A stretch of 5,320 nt of DNA from Syntrophothermus sp. UBA1445 (GTDB lineage Bacteria; Bacillota; Syntrophomonadia; Syntrophomonadales; DTU052), in contig DCTH01000170.1 in NCBI GenBank assembly GCA_002329495.1, positions 18,571 to 23,890 of the forward strand, written 5' to 3'. The position numbers and the translations under genes are program-made. Shown one piece after another: positions 1-5,320 of the stretch. The notes below the pieces were generated by a model. The model worked only from the letters and a program-made list of their open reading frames with translations, was not told the origin of the DNA and did not search any database. Position 1 is the first letter of the stretch. Each line of letters opens with the position of its first letter.

Positions 1-18
1 TTCAGATTAAGTGCTTAA
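1..18 (+). CDS. rpmH: Ribosomal protein L34 (bL34), C-terminal end only
   Basis: Only the last five codons are present, reading F-R-L-S-A and then TAA at 16-18. L34 proteins usually end in a basic stretch followed by a short tail such as RLSA or KLTA, and rpmH normally lies directly upstream of rnpA, so tail and position agree. L34 is a small basic protein of the 50S subunit. The stop codon is built into the 5' arm of the hairpin that follows. Five residues cannot prove identity, so the call rests mainly on gene order. Confidence 0.6.
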   Translation, partial: FRLSA

Positions 19-42
19 GGCCGTTAACCGGCCTTAATTTTC
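15..42 (+). terminator. Hairpin with short T run after rpmH (terminator or attenuator)
   Basis: A perfect 9-bp stem pairs TTAAGGCCG (15-23) with CGGCCTTAA (29-37) around a 5-base loop (24-28), followed by TTTT at 38-41. The stem contains the rpmH stop codon. The T run is short, so this is more likely a partial terminator that lowers transcription from the abundant rpmH message into rnpA than a complete stop. That function is inferred; the stem is seen directly. Confidence 0.65.
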
Positions 43-45
43 TAC

Positions 46-52
46 GTGAGGT
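46..52 (+). promoter_or_regulatory. Ribosome binding site of rnpA; decides the start
   Basis: GTGAGGT lies with its GAGG core (48-51) six bases before the ATG at 58. The in-frame GTG at 46 could be read as a start but has no SD-like sequence before it (AATTTTCTAC), and it forms part of this site. The ATG at 58 is therefore preferred. Confidence 0.7.
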
Positions 53-57
53 TTGAT

Positions 58-390
58 ATGCTGGGCAATGACATAGCCCTCCGTAAGAAAAAAGAGTATG
101 GGTATGTCTTTCGTGCCGGAAAAAAGCAGGTTGGCAGATTCATGGTGATATACGCAGCCAAAAATGGACTGCAGAAGAACCGCTATGGCATAATTACCAG
201 CAAAAAGGTGGGTAAAGCAGTTACCCGCAACCGGGCTAAACGTCGATTACGAGATTTGGTCAGGAATCTCGATAACCGGTTAAAACCGGGATTTGATATC
301 GTTATTATTGCACGTGTCAGTATTAATGAGGCTAGTTTTTCGGATATCATTGCCGAAGGAGAACAACTTTTTAAAAAAGTTGGGCTTTAG
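58..390 (+). CDS. rnpA: Ribonuclease P protein component
   Basis: This is the protein subunit of RNase P. It binds the catalytic RNA and the 5' leader of precursor tRNAs during 5' maturation. The product is 110 residues, normal for the family. The N-terminal part has the expected basic run followed by VFRAG (17-21). The signature RNR motif is at residues 57-59 within a strongly basic helix (GKAVTRNRAKRRLRDLVR, 52-69), preceded by the strand RYGIITSKKVGKAV. Start choice: ATG at 58 has an SD six bases upstream, while an in-frame GTG at 46 would add four residues and lacks one. The TAG stop abuts the yidD start in the same frame. Transcription probably comes from the rpmH promoter outside the window, reduced by the hairpin at 15-42. 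Confidence 0.96.
   Translation: MLGNDIALRKKKEYGYVFRAGKKQVGRFMVIYAAKNGLQKNRYGIITSKKVGKAVTRNRAKRRLRDLVRNLDNRLKPGFDIVIIARVSINEASFSDIIAEGEQLFKKVGL
356..382 (+). promoter_or_regulatory. Distant SD plus A/T hairpin before yidD (candidate)
   Basis: No SD-like sequence lies within 15 bases of the yidD ATG at 391. AAGGAG at 356-361 is 29 bases away, too far for normal use. Between them lies the near-palindrome CAACTTTTTAAAAAAGTTG (364-382). If it folds, about 10 unpaired bases remain between AAGGAG and ATG, a workable distance. The elements are seen; their joint use is inferred. Simple coupling to rnpA termination is the rival explanation. Confidence 0.25.
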
Positions 391-597
391 ATGTCAAAAG
401 TGTTGATTAAACTGATTCGGGTATACCAGATGATCAGCCGGCTTTTCCCGCCCAGGTGTCGGTTTGTACCAACCTGTTCACAGTATTCAGTAGATGCGTT
501 GGAGAAGTATGGAGTTTTTAAAGGGGTGTGGTTGAGCGTAAGGCGAATTATGCGCTGCCACCCTTTTAACGCGGGTGGATATGACCCTGTCCCATAA
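391..597 (+). CDS. yidD: Membrane protein insertion efficiency factor YidD
   Basis: YidD is a small membrane-associated protein that helps YidC-dependent membrane insertion; its exact mechanism is not settled. The 68-residue product is at the short end of the family but complete. It starts with an amphipathic segment ([17 protein letters not shown], 3-19), followed by the family hallmark [22 protein letters not shown] (20-41) and then [19 protein letters not shown] to the end. The conserved cysteines C23, C29 and C56 are all present. The ATG follows the rnpA stop without a gap and in the same frame, with no close SD, so translation is probably coupled to rnpA. yidC lies 20 bases downstream, matching the functional link. 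Confidence 0.95.
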   Translation: MSKVLIKLIRVYQMISRLFPPRCRFVPTCSQYSVDALEKYGVFKGVWLSVRRIMRCHPFNAGGYDPVP

Positions 598-600
598 ACA

Positions 601-616
601 GGAGGTGAAAAAGGAG
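601..616 (+). promoter_or_regulatory. Double SD in front of the yidC TTG start
   Basis: GGAGGTGA (601-608) is an eight-base match to the 16S anti-SD, nine bases before TTG at 618. A second SD-like AAGGAG (611-616) is only one base from the start. The yidC frame has a stop at 606-608, and no other start lies between it and 618, so TTG is the first possible start. The first SD is probably the working one; the second may compete for the 30S subunit. Confidence 0.6.
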
Positions 617-617
617 T

Positions 618-1406
618 TTGTGGCAGTTTATTGTTAACGGTTTCAGTGAAGTGATTCAGTTTTGTTACCAACTCACTGACTTGGCAGGCCTGGCAAACTA
701 CGGACTGGCGATCATACTGATTACAGTGTTGATCAAACTGGTAACCTATCCTTTAACCAACACCCAGATGAAGTCGATGAAGAACATGCAGCAAATCCAG
801 CCCCAGCTGAAAGAACTGCAGGCAAAGTACAAAGAGCAGCCAGAGAAACTGCAGAGCGAAACCATGAAGCTCTATAAAGAGAAGGGTGTTAATCCATTCG
901 GGGGTTGCTTGCCGCTTTTAATTCAAATGCCAATCCTTATCGCCTTCTATCAAGCATTGATCAAGTTCGAATATGCGGTTCCAGCACATGCGGCTTTTTT
1001 ATGGATACCAAATATCTCCATGCCGGATCCTTACTACATACTTCCTGTATTGACAGCTGCTACCACTTATTTCCAGCAACGGATAAGCGCGGTGGATTCC
1101 AATGACCCGACCCAGAAAACCATGATGATGGTCATGCCACTGTTTATCGGTTGGATAGCTCTGAAATTTGCGGCGGGGTTGGCTATTTACTGGGTAGTGT
1201 TCAATCTGCTCAACATTCTACAGCAGCTGTATATAAATAGTAAAAAGAGTAAGGACAGTTTAGCTGTTTCTGGGGCCGGAGGCGGACAAGTAGCCGTTGC
1301 AGAGAGCTATGACGTGGACAGTGTGATTGATTCAGTTCCCGAAGCGGTGAGGGAAAAAGGAGGAAACACCGATGAGAAGCCTAGAAAAAAAAGGAAAAAG
1401 CGTTGA
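618..1406 (+). CDS. yidC: Membrane protein insertase YidC/SpoIIIJ (Oxa1 family)
   Basis: This insertase moves membrane proteins into the cytoplasmic membrane, alone or with SecYEG. The 262 residues show the five-helix Oxa1 core: helices near 27-46, 95-115, 137-153, 168-184 and 186-205, with a charged cytoplasmic hairpin (about 50-92, rich in K, Q and E) between the first two. NPFGGCLPLLIQMPILIAFY (92-111) is a typical family block. There is no large periplasmic domain and no clear lipobox signal peptide; the N-terminus looks like an amphipathic helix, as in many clostridial forms. K40 sits where the groove arginine of Bacillus SpoIIIJ is found. After a variable linker (about 211-250) the protein ends in a basic tail (KPRKKRKKR), of the kind thought to contact ribosomes. 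The start is TTG. The last 35 bases overlap jag in another frame. Confidence 0.95.
   Translation: MWQFIVNGFSEVIQFCYQLTDLAGLANYGLAIILITVLIKLVTYPLTNTQMKSMKNMQQIQPQLKELQAKYKEQPEKLQSETMKLYKEKGVNPFGGCLPLLIQMPILIAFYQALIKFEYAVPAHAAFLWIPNISMPDPYYILPVLTAATTYFQQRISAVDSNDPTQKTMMMVMPLFIGWIALKFAAGLAIYWVVFNLLNILQQLYINSKKSKDSLAVSGAGGGQVAVAESYDVDSVIDSVPEAVREKGGNTDEKPRKKRKKR
1356..1363 (+). promoter_or_regulatory. Strong SD of jag, inside yidC
   Basis: AAAGGAGG lies eight bases before the jag ATG at 1372. It fixes the jag start within the yidC coding region and supports translation of jag independent of, or coupled to, yidC. Confidence 0.8.
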
Positions 1407-1995
1407 TGAGGCCATTAAGTTAGCCCTGGAAGAGTTGGGTGTAGGGCTTGATGATGTAGTTATCGAAGTGTTGGAAGAACCGAGTAGGGGAATATTAGGT
1501 ATAATCGGCAACAAACCCGCGGTAGTGAAAGTTGATGTAAAAAACCGCCCCGAGAAGACGGCGCGCGAAAAGTTAAAGGCTATTTTGGATGGAATGAAAA
1601 TTAATTACGAGATTGACCGGGTTGAAGCCCAGGACGGAGTTGTGAGAATCAACATTACCGGCAAGGATATGGGGTTGCTGATCGGACGAAAAGGGGAAAC
1701 ACTTAACGCAGTCCAGTTTATACTGGGGTTGATGGTAAACCGAGACCTGGAGGAAAGGGTCAGGGTGGTCCTTGATGTAGAGGATTATCGATTACGTAAG
1801 GAAGAATCTCTCAAAAGCCTGGCAGTTAATCTCTCCGAACGGGTTAAGCGAACCAGGCGGAGTGTAGTGATGAGGCCCATGGGCCCACACGAAAGAAGAG
1901 TTGTTCATACGGCCTTACAGGGTGACCCGGACATAGTGACTTTCAGTCAGGGGGAGGAGCCCAATCGGAAAGTCGTTATATCACTAAAAAAATAA
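1372..1995 (+). CDS. jag: RNA-binding protein Jag/KhpB (SpoIIIJ-associated)
   Basis: Jag (KhpB, also EloR) is a cytoplasmic RNA-binding protein that in some Gram-positives partners the small KH protein KhpA and affects cell elongation and division. The 207 residues show all three domains. Jag_N occupies about 3-55, with GKSVDEAIKLALEELGV and EPSRGILGIIGNKPAVV. A KH-type domain occupies about 80-145, with its GxxG loop at G105-R-K-G108 (GLLIGRKGETLNAVQ). An R3H domain occupies about 148-207, with R175xxxH179 in GPHERRVVHTAL. Length is ordinary for the family. The ATG has a strong SD and lies 35 bases inside yidC, so the two are almost certainly cotranscribed. The TAA stop forms part of the terminator that follows. 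The RNA targets cannot be read from the sequence. Confidence 0.95.
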   Translation: MRSLEKKGKSVDEAIKLALEELGVGLDDVVIEVLEEPSRGILGIIGNKPAVVKVDVKNRPEKTAREKLKAILDGMKINYEIDRVEAQDGVVRINITGKDMGLLIGRKGETLNAVQFILGLMVNRDLEERVRVVLDVEDYRLRKEESLKSLAVNLSERVKRTRRSVVMRPMGPHERRVVHTALQGDPDIVTFSQGEEPNRKVVISLKK

Positions 1996-2018
1996 GGCCG
2001 CAAGGCCTTTTTTATTTT
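1986..2018 (+). terminator. Intrinsic terminator after jag, GCAA loop
   Basis: A 6-bp stem AAGGCC (1994-1999) / GGCCTT (2004-2009) is closed by a GCAA loop (2000-2003), a stable GNRA tetraloop. It is followed by six Ts (2008-2013, the first two in the stem), then A and TTTT. Seven As (1986-1992) precede it, so it could also work on the reverse strand. It includes the last two bases of the jag TAA stop. The T run ends one base before the mnmE SD, so mnmE depends on read-through or on a promoter I could not recognise. Confidence 0.8.
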
Positions 2019-2023
2019 GGAGG
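2019..2023 (+). promoter_or_regulatory. SD of mnmE before a TTG start
   Basis: GGAGG is six bases before TTG at 2030. The nearby ATG at 2034 is out of frame. The TTG gives the normal MnmE N-terminus ([15 protein letters not shown]), so the start is well supported. Confidence 0.8.
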
Positions 2024-2029
2024 CAAACA

Positions 2030-3409
2030 TTGAATGATTGTATTGCTGCCATATCTACGCCGAAAGGCGAAGGCGGTATCGCTATAATCAGGATAAGCGG
2101 CCACGATTCGCCGGAGATTGTACAAAAAATATTCGAGTCCCGGTCCGGGAAAAGGATCATTGATTTCCGAAGCCATTCGCTCAACCTGGGTTATATCAAG
2201 GATGCGGAAGGTCTAATTGTTGATGAGGTATTGGTTAGCAGAATGGACGAGCCCCGGAGTTATACCGGGGAGAATGTGGTGGAGATCAATTGCCACGGTG
2301 GAGCCATCGCGACCCGCAAGTGTCTGGAACTGGTTCTGCAGGCCGGGGCCAGGTTAGCTGAGCCAGGAGAGTTTACGAAAAGGGCTTTTTTAAATGGCCG
2401 CTTGGATATGGTTCAGGCCGAGGCCGTGATTGAAATTATCAGGGCCCGCAGTGAGAAGGCCCTGGAGCTTTCAGCCCGGAATCTGGGAGGAGCATTAAGT
2501 AAAACCCTGAAAGCGGTGGAAGAGGAACTGATTATTATCAACTCCCGACTCGAAGGGAGCATCGACTTCCCGGAAGAGGTGGGCGACCCGGACTGGACCG
2601 AGATCGAAGAGCACCTGCAGGTGGTGGAGAACAGACTCAAAAGCCTGGCTGCAAGCAGCCGGCGCGCGCGGGTTTACCGGGACGGTGTGAAAGTTGTGAT
2701 AGCCGGTAAGCCCAATGTGGGTAAATCAAGCTTGCTTAATGTCCTGGCCCATAAAGAGAAAGCCATTGTTACTGAAATACCAGGCACCACCCGGGATGTG
2801 ATTGAAGACCTAATTAATATCCGGGGGATCCCGGTCAGGATAATGGATACCGCCGGGATCAGAAAAACTGAGGATTCAATTGAAAAAATCGGAGTGGAGC
2901 GCACCCGAGATGCGCTCATTGAGGCGGAGATTGTAATATTTGTACTGGATGCCTCGACCGGTCTATCAAACGATGACCTGGAAATTATGCAAGAGATTGA
3001 AGACAAAAGAAAAATCATTGTTGTAAATAAGGAAGATATAAAAAACCGGCTTTTGAATGGTGATGAGGTCAGGGCCAGATTTCCGGGAGTAGTCATGGTA
3101 GAGGTATCAGCACTGGAGGAAACCGGTATCGATGATCTGGAGGCAGCCCTGGAGGAAATCATCATCGGTCAGAGCGGCCGGAGCGAAACCGGGCAGGAGA
3201 TCATGACCAATGTAAGACAGGAGTATGCAATAAACGCTGCATTGGAGCATGTACAGGATGCCATCAGGGGCGTAAAAAACCGGATGGCGATTGACGGTAT
3301 TGCCGTAGACACCTGGGGTGCGGTATCGTGGATTGAAGAACTGACTGGCAAAGCTATCAGGGAAGATGTTATGGAACGGATTTTTGCCGACTTCTGTATA
3401 GGAAAATAG
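2030..3409 (+). CDS. mnmE: tRNA modification GTPase MnmE (TrmE)
   Basis: MnmE is a GTPase that, with MnmG, adds the aminomethyl-type group to C5 of the wobble uridine (U34) in certain tRNAs, using a folate-carried one-carbon unit. The 459 residues are full length. The N-terminal folate-binding domain (about 4-118) carries [17 protein letters not shown] and [31 protein letters not shown] (111-126) leads into the helical domain. The G domain (about 220-378) has G1 GKPNVGKS (226-233), G2/K-loop TTRD (253-256), G3 DTAG (273-276), G4 NKED (333-336) and G5 SAL (360-362). The C-terminal CIGK (456-459) carries the catalytic cysteine. The segment just before it ([15 protein letters not shown]) has two tryptophans that look unusual to me, with no key residue lost. 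The start is TTG. mnmG follows after 8 bases, so the partners are coexpressed. Confidence 0.97.
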   Translation: MNDCIAAISTPKGEGGIAIIRISGHDSPEIVQKIFESRSGKRIIDFRSHSLNLGYIKDAEGLIVDEVLVSRMDEPRSYTGENVVEINCHGGAIATRKCLELVLQAGARLAEPGEFTKRAFLNGRLDMVQAEAVIEIIRARSEKALELSARNLGGALSKTLKAVEEELIIINSRLEGSIDFPEEVGDPDWTEIEEHLQVVENRLKSLAASSRRARVYRDGVKVVIAGKPNVGKSSLLNVLAHKEKAIVTEIPGTTRDVIEDLINIRGIPVRIMDTAGIRKTEDSIEKIGVERTRDALIEAEIVIFVLDASTGLSNDDLEIMQEIEDKRKIIVVNKEDIKNRLLNGDEVRARFPGVVMVEVSALEETGIDDLEAALEEIIIGQSGRSETGQEIMTNVRQEYAINAALEHVQDAIRGVKNRMAIDGIAVDTWGAVSWIEELTGKAIREDVMERIFADFCIGK

Positions 3410-3417
3410 GGGGGAAC

Positions 3418-5319
3418 ATGAATTACTATCAGGCTGGCGATTATGAGGTAATTGTGGTTGGCGCCGGGCACGCAGGATGTGAGGCTGCTTTGGCCGCTGC
3501 TCGTATGGGGTGCTCCACCCTGCTGGTAACCCTGAGCATGGATAACATCGCCTTGATGCCCTGTAATCCTTCTATAGGTGGCCCCGCTAAAGCCCAGTTG
3601 GTGAGAGAGATCGATGCCCTGGGGGGAGAGATGGCTTTAAACATCGATGAGGCCAATATCCAGATGCGGATGTTAAACACCGGCAAGGGTGCAGCCGTGA
3701 GAGCATTGCGGGCCCAGGCAGATAAGAGGGAGTATCAGGAGGTAATGACTGCCACCCTGCTCAGACAGAATAACCTTGAGGTGGTACAGGCGGAGGTTGA
3801 GGGTATTGAAACCAGAAATGGTGCGGTATCCGGAGTGTTTACCCGTACCGGAGCCAGGTTTGGCACCAGGACCCTTATAATAACCACCGGCACTTATCTG
3901 AAATCGCGAATTATTATCGGAGATCTTTATTATGAAGGTGCCCCCAACGGACAGTTTCCGGCCCGCCGTTTGTCCGATTCTCTGAAAGATTTGGGTTTGG
4001 TATTGGGACGCTTTAAAACCGGCACCCCACCCCGGGTTGACGGCCGGTCTCTTGATTACTCAAAAATGATCGAGCAGCCCGGAGATAAAAGGGTACTTAA
4101 GTTTTCGTTTATGAGTCCCCGGGTACTGAAGCCCCAGATATCCTGCTGGCTGACCCACAGTAACCAAACCACTCACAACATTGTACGGGACAACCTGCAT
4201 CGCTCACCACTTTACTCCGGGATAATAAAGGGCATAGGGCCCCGGCATTGTCCCTCATTCGAGGATAAGGTGGTCCGATTCTCCAATAAAGATTCGCACC
4301 AGGTTTTTCTGGAACCTGAAGGACGACGGGTTAACGAATTCTATGTCCAGGGAATGAACACCAGCCTGCCTGAGGATGTACAGGCCGATATCCTTCACAG
4401 TATTGCCGGAATGGAAAAGGTGCGGATCATCCGGACCGGATATGCTATTGAGTACGACTATGTGATACCGACTCAGTTAAAGCTGTCACTTGAGTGTAAG
4501 ACGGTTAAGGGGCTGTTTACCGCCGGACAGATAAACGGCACTTCAGGATACGAAGAGGCTGCTGCCCAGGGATTGATTGCGGGGATCAATGCTGCACTAC
4601 TGGTCAAGGGACAAGAGCCTTTCGTCATTCGGCGGAGTGAAGGTTATATCGGGGTGTTGATTGATGACCTGGTAACCAAGGGTATAGATGAGCCCTACCG
4701 ATTGCTTACATCTTCGGCCGAATACCGTTTGGTCCTGAGGCAGGATAATGCGGACCTGCGTCTCACCGAAACCGGATACCGGCTGGGATTGGTCAGTGAA
4801 GCCAGGTACTCCAAACTGCAGAAAAAACTTGACGCTATGCACAGCCTGATGGGGACTCTCCATGATACCACGATAAGTGCCGACAACCAGACTATTAACC
4901 GGATGCTTAAAGAGAGCGGATCACGCGAACTGCGCGATAGCACCAGCCTGTGGCAACTGCTGCGTCGTCCCGAAGTGTCCCTGGAGGATATTCTAAACAG
5001 TGGCCAACTCGAAGCTGCTTACGATGAAGAGGTGCTGGAACAAGTGGAGATCGCGTGTAAATACGAGGGCTATATTAAGAAGCAAAACGAGCAGATAAAA
5101 AGGTTTGAGGCCCTGGAAGACAAACGCCTCTCACTGGATCTGGATTATGAATCGGTACACGGATTATCCAGCGAAGGCCGATATAAACTGATGCGGGTCA
5201 AACCGTCATCAGTCGGTCAGGCATCGCGGATTTCCGGAGTATCACCCGCTGATATAAATGTGCTGTTGATACACCTGGAAAAAATGAGAAGACAAAAAAG
5301 TGAAGATGATGATCAATAA
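3418..5319 (+). CDS. mnmG: tRNA uridine-5-carboxymethylaminomethyl synthesis enzyme MnmG (GidA)
   Basis: MnmG is the FAD- and NADH-using partner of MnmE in U34 modification of tRNA. The 633 residues are full length. The FAD dinucleotide motif GAGHAG is at 15-20, followed by MPCNPSIGG with C49 (matching catalytic C47 of E. coli). [14 protein letters not shown] (200-213) is typical. The first GidA signature is at 274-288 with C278 (E. coli C277), and the second at 369-392 ([17 protein letters not shown] onward). The C-terminal helical part has the MnmE/tRNA-binding block [20 protein letters not shown] (595-614). Oddities: H277 and F281 replace the usual Tyr and Ile of the first signature, and S433 replaces the usual Arg of TSRAEYR. 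The ATG has an AGGGGGG SD-like run (3408-3414) starting within the mnmE stop. The gene ends one base before the window does and is complete. Confidence 0.97.
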   Translation: MNYYQAGDYEVIVVGAGHAGCEAALAAARMGCSTLLVTLSMDNIALMPCNPSIGGPAKAQLVREIDALGGEMALNIDEANIQMRMLNTGKGAAVRALRAQADKREYQEVMTATLLRQNNLEVVQAEVEGIETRNGAVSGVFTRTGARFGTRTLIITTGTYLKSRIIIGDLYYEGAPNGQFPARRLSDSLKDLGLVLGRFKTGTPPRVDGRSLDYSKMIEQPGDKRVLKFSFMSPRVLKPQISCWLTHSNQTTHNIVRDNLHRSPLYSGIIKGIGPRHCPSFEDKVVRFSNKDSHQVFLEPEGRRVNEFYVQGMNTSLPEDVQADILHSIAGMEKVRIIRTGYAIEYDYVIPTQLKLSLECKTVKGLFTAGQINGTSGYEEAAAQGLIAGINAALLVKGQEPFVIRRSEGYIGVLIDDLVTKGIDEPYRLLTSSAEYRLVLRQDNADLRLTETGYRLGLVSEARYSKLQKKLDAMHSLMGTLHDTTISADNQTINRMLKESGSRELRDSTSLWQLLRRPEVSLEDILNSGQLEAAYDEEVLEQVEIACKYEGYIKKQNEQIKRFEALEDKRLSLDLDYESVHGLSSEGRYKLMRVKPSSVGQASRISGVSPADINVLLIHLEKMRRQKSEDDDQ

Positions 5320-5320
5320 G
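5300..5320 (+). CDS. Possible start of the next gene, probably rsmG (partial)
   Basis: A frame different from that of mnmG is open from 5288 to the window end and offers starts GTG 5300, ATG 5306 and ATG 5309 (reading V-K-M-M-I-N-K). It would overlap the mnmG end by 11 to 20 bases. rsmG (16S rRNA m7G methyltransferase) commonly follows mnmG in Bacillota, which is the only reason for the name. There is no strong SD, only GAGAAG at 5286-5291. Too few residues are visible to identify the protein. Confidence 0.3.

Noticed and set aside
46..57. GTG at 46 as the rnpA start
   Set aside because: It has no SD upstream and is itself part of the SD for the ATG at 58.
387..671. Open frame of 94 codons on the reverse strand
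   Set aside because: It lies opposite yidD and the start of yidC, both clearly real, and shows no recognisable family or SD.
1050..1072. Perfect -35-like TTGACA inside yidC
   Set aside because: No -10-like hexamer lies at 16-18 bases; the nearest A/T-rich hexamer is only about 11-12 bases away.
1976..1981. TTATAT near the jag end as a -10 for mnmE
   Set aside because: The matching -35 position reads GGAGGA, so it is not a credible promoter.
2674..3165. Open frame of 163 codons on the reverse strand within mnmE
   Set aside because: It is serine/isoleucine-rich low-complexity translation, the usual mirror of a G-domain gene, with no motif or SD.
3408..3414. Six-G run before mnmG as a phase-variable SD
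   Set aside because: The run is short and mnmG is a housekeeping gene; it most simply serves as a somewhat imperfect SD.
3876..3881. TATAAT inside mnmG
   Set aside because: There is no -35-like hexamer at proper spacing, and it falls within conserved coding sequence (LIITTG).
4597..4943. Two overlapping reverse-strand frames within mnmG
   Set aside because: Both are mirror frames of a well conserved coding region, with no family resemblance.
1..5320. Search for a CRISPR array, insertion sequence, tRNA, riboswitch or novel multi-gene system
   Set aside because: Known housekeeping genes fill nearly every base. No direct-repeat array, terminal inverted repeats or transposase were seen, and no non-coding gap exceeds about 40 bases.

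Overview
The window is a single-strand run of housekeeping genes, all on the + strand: the 3' tail of rpmH, then rnpA, yidD, yidC, jag, mnmE and mnmG, with a possible start of rsmG in the last 21 bases. This order is the well-known block next to the replication origin in Bacillota (Firmicutes). Several things point to a clostridial-type Bacillota with roughly balanced base composition: YidC lacks the large periplasmic domain of Gram-negative homologues, a Jag/KhpB gene follows yidC, the Shine-Dalgarno sites are strong and purine-rich, and two genes use TTG starts. I cannot name a genus. dnaA and oriC would be expected just upstream of the window, and rsmG and parA/parB (soj/spo0J) just downstream.

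Layout. Bases 1-57 hold the last five codons of rpmH, a hairpin with a short T run that looks like an attenuating terminator, and the rnpA ribosome binding site. Bases 58-1995 are a tightly packed group. rnpA abuts yidD with no gap (TAG directly followed by ATG, same frame). yidD and yidC are 20 bases apart, and jag starts 35 bases inside the end of yidC. A clear intrinsic terminator with a GCAA loop follows jag and overlaps its stop codon. Bases 2030-5319 carry mnmE and mnmG, 8 bases apart. No stretch above 60 bases lacks a gene.

How they work together. rpmH and rnpA supply ribosomal protein L34 and the protein subunit of RNase P. YidD and YidC act in insertion of proteins into the membrane, and Jag is an RNA-binding protein routinely linked to YidC/SpoIIIJ. 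MnmE and MnmG form the complex that modifies the wobble uridine (U34) of certain tRNAs. The common thread is RNA processing, translation accuracy and co-translational membrane insertion.

I see no new system, mobile element, CRISPR array or RNA gene. The points worth a second look are small. Two terminators share the same stop-codon-embedded octamer. yidD has no local SD, but a hairpin could bring a distant one close. An A8 run lies in the yidC/jag overlap, where loss of one A would fuse the two frames. MnmG departs from its family at three normally conserved positions.
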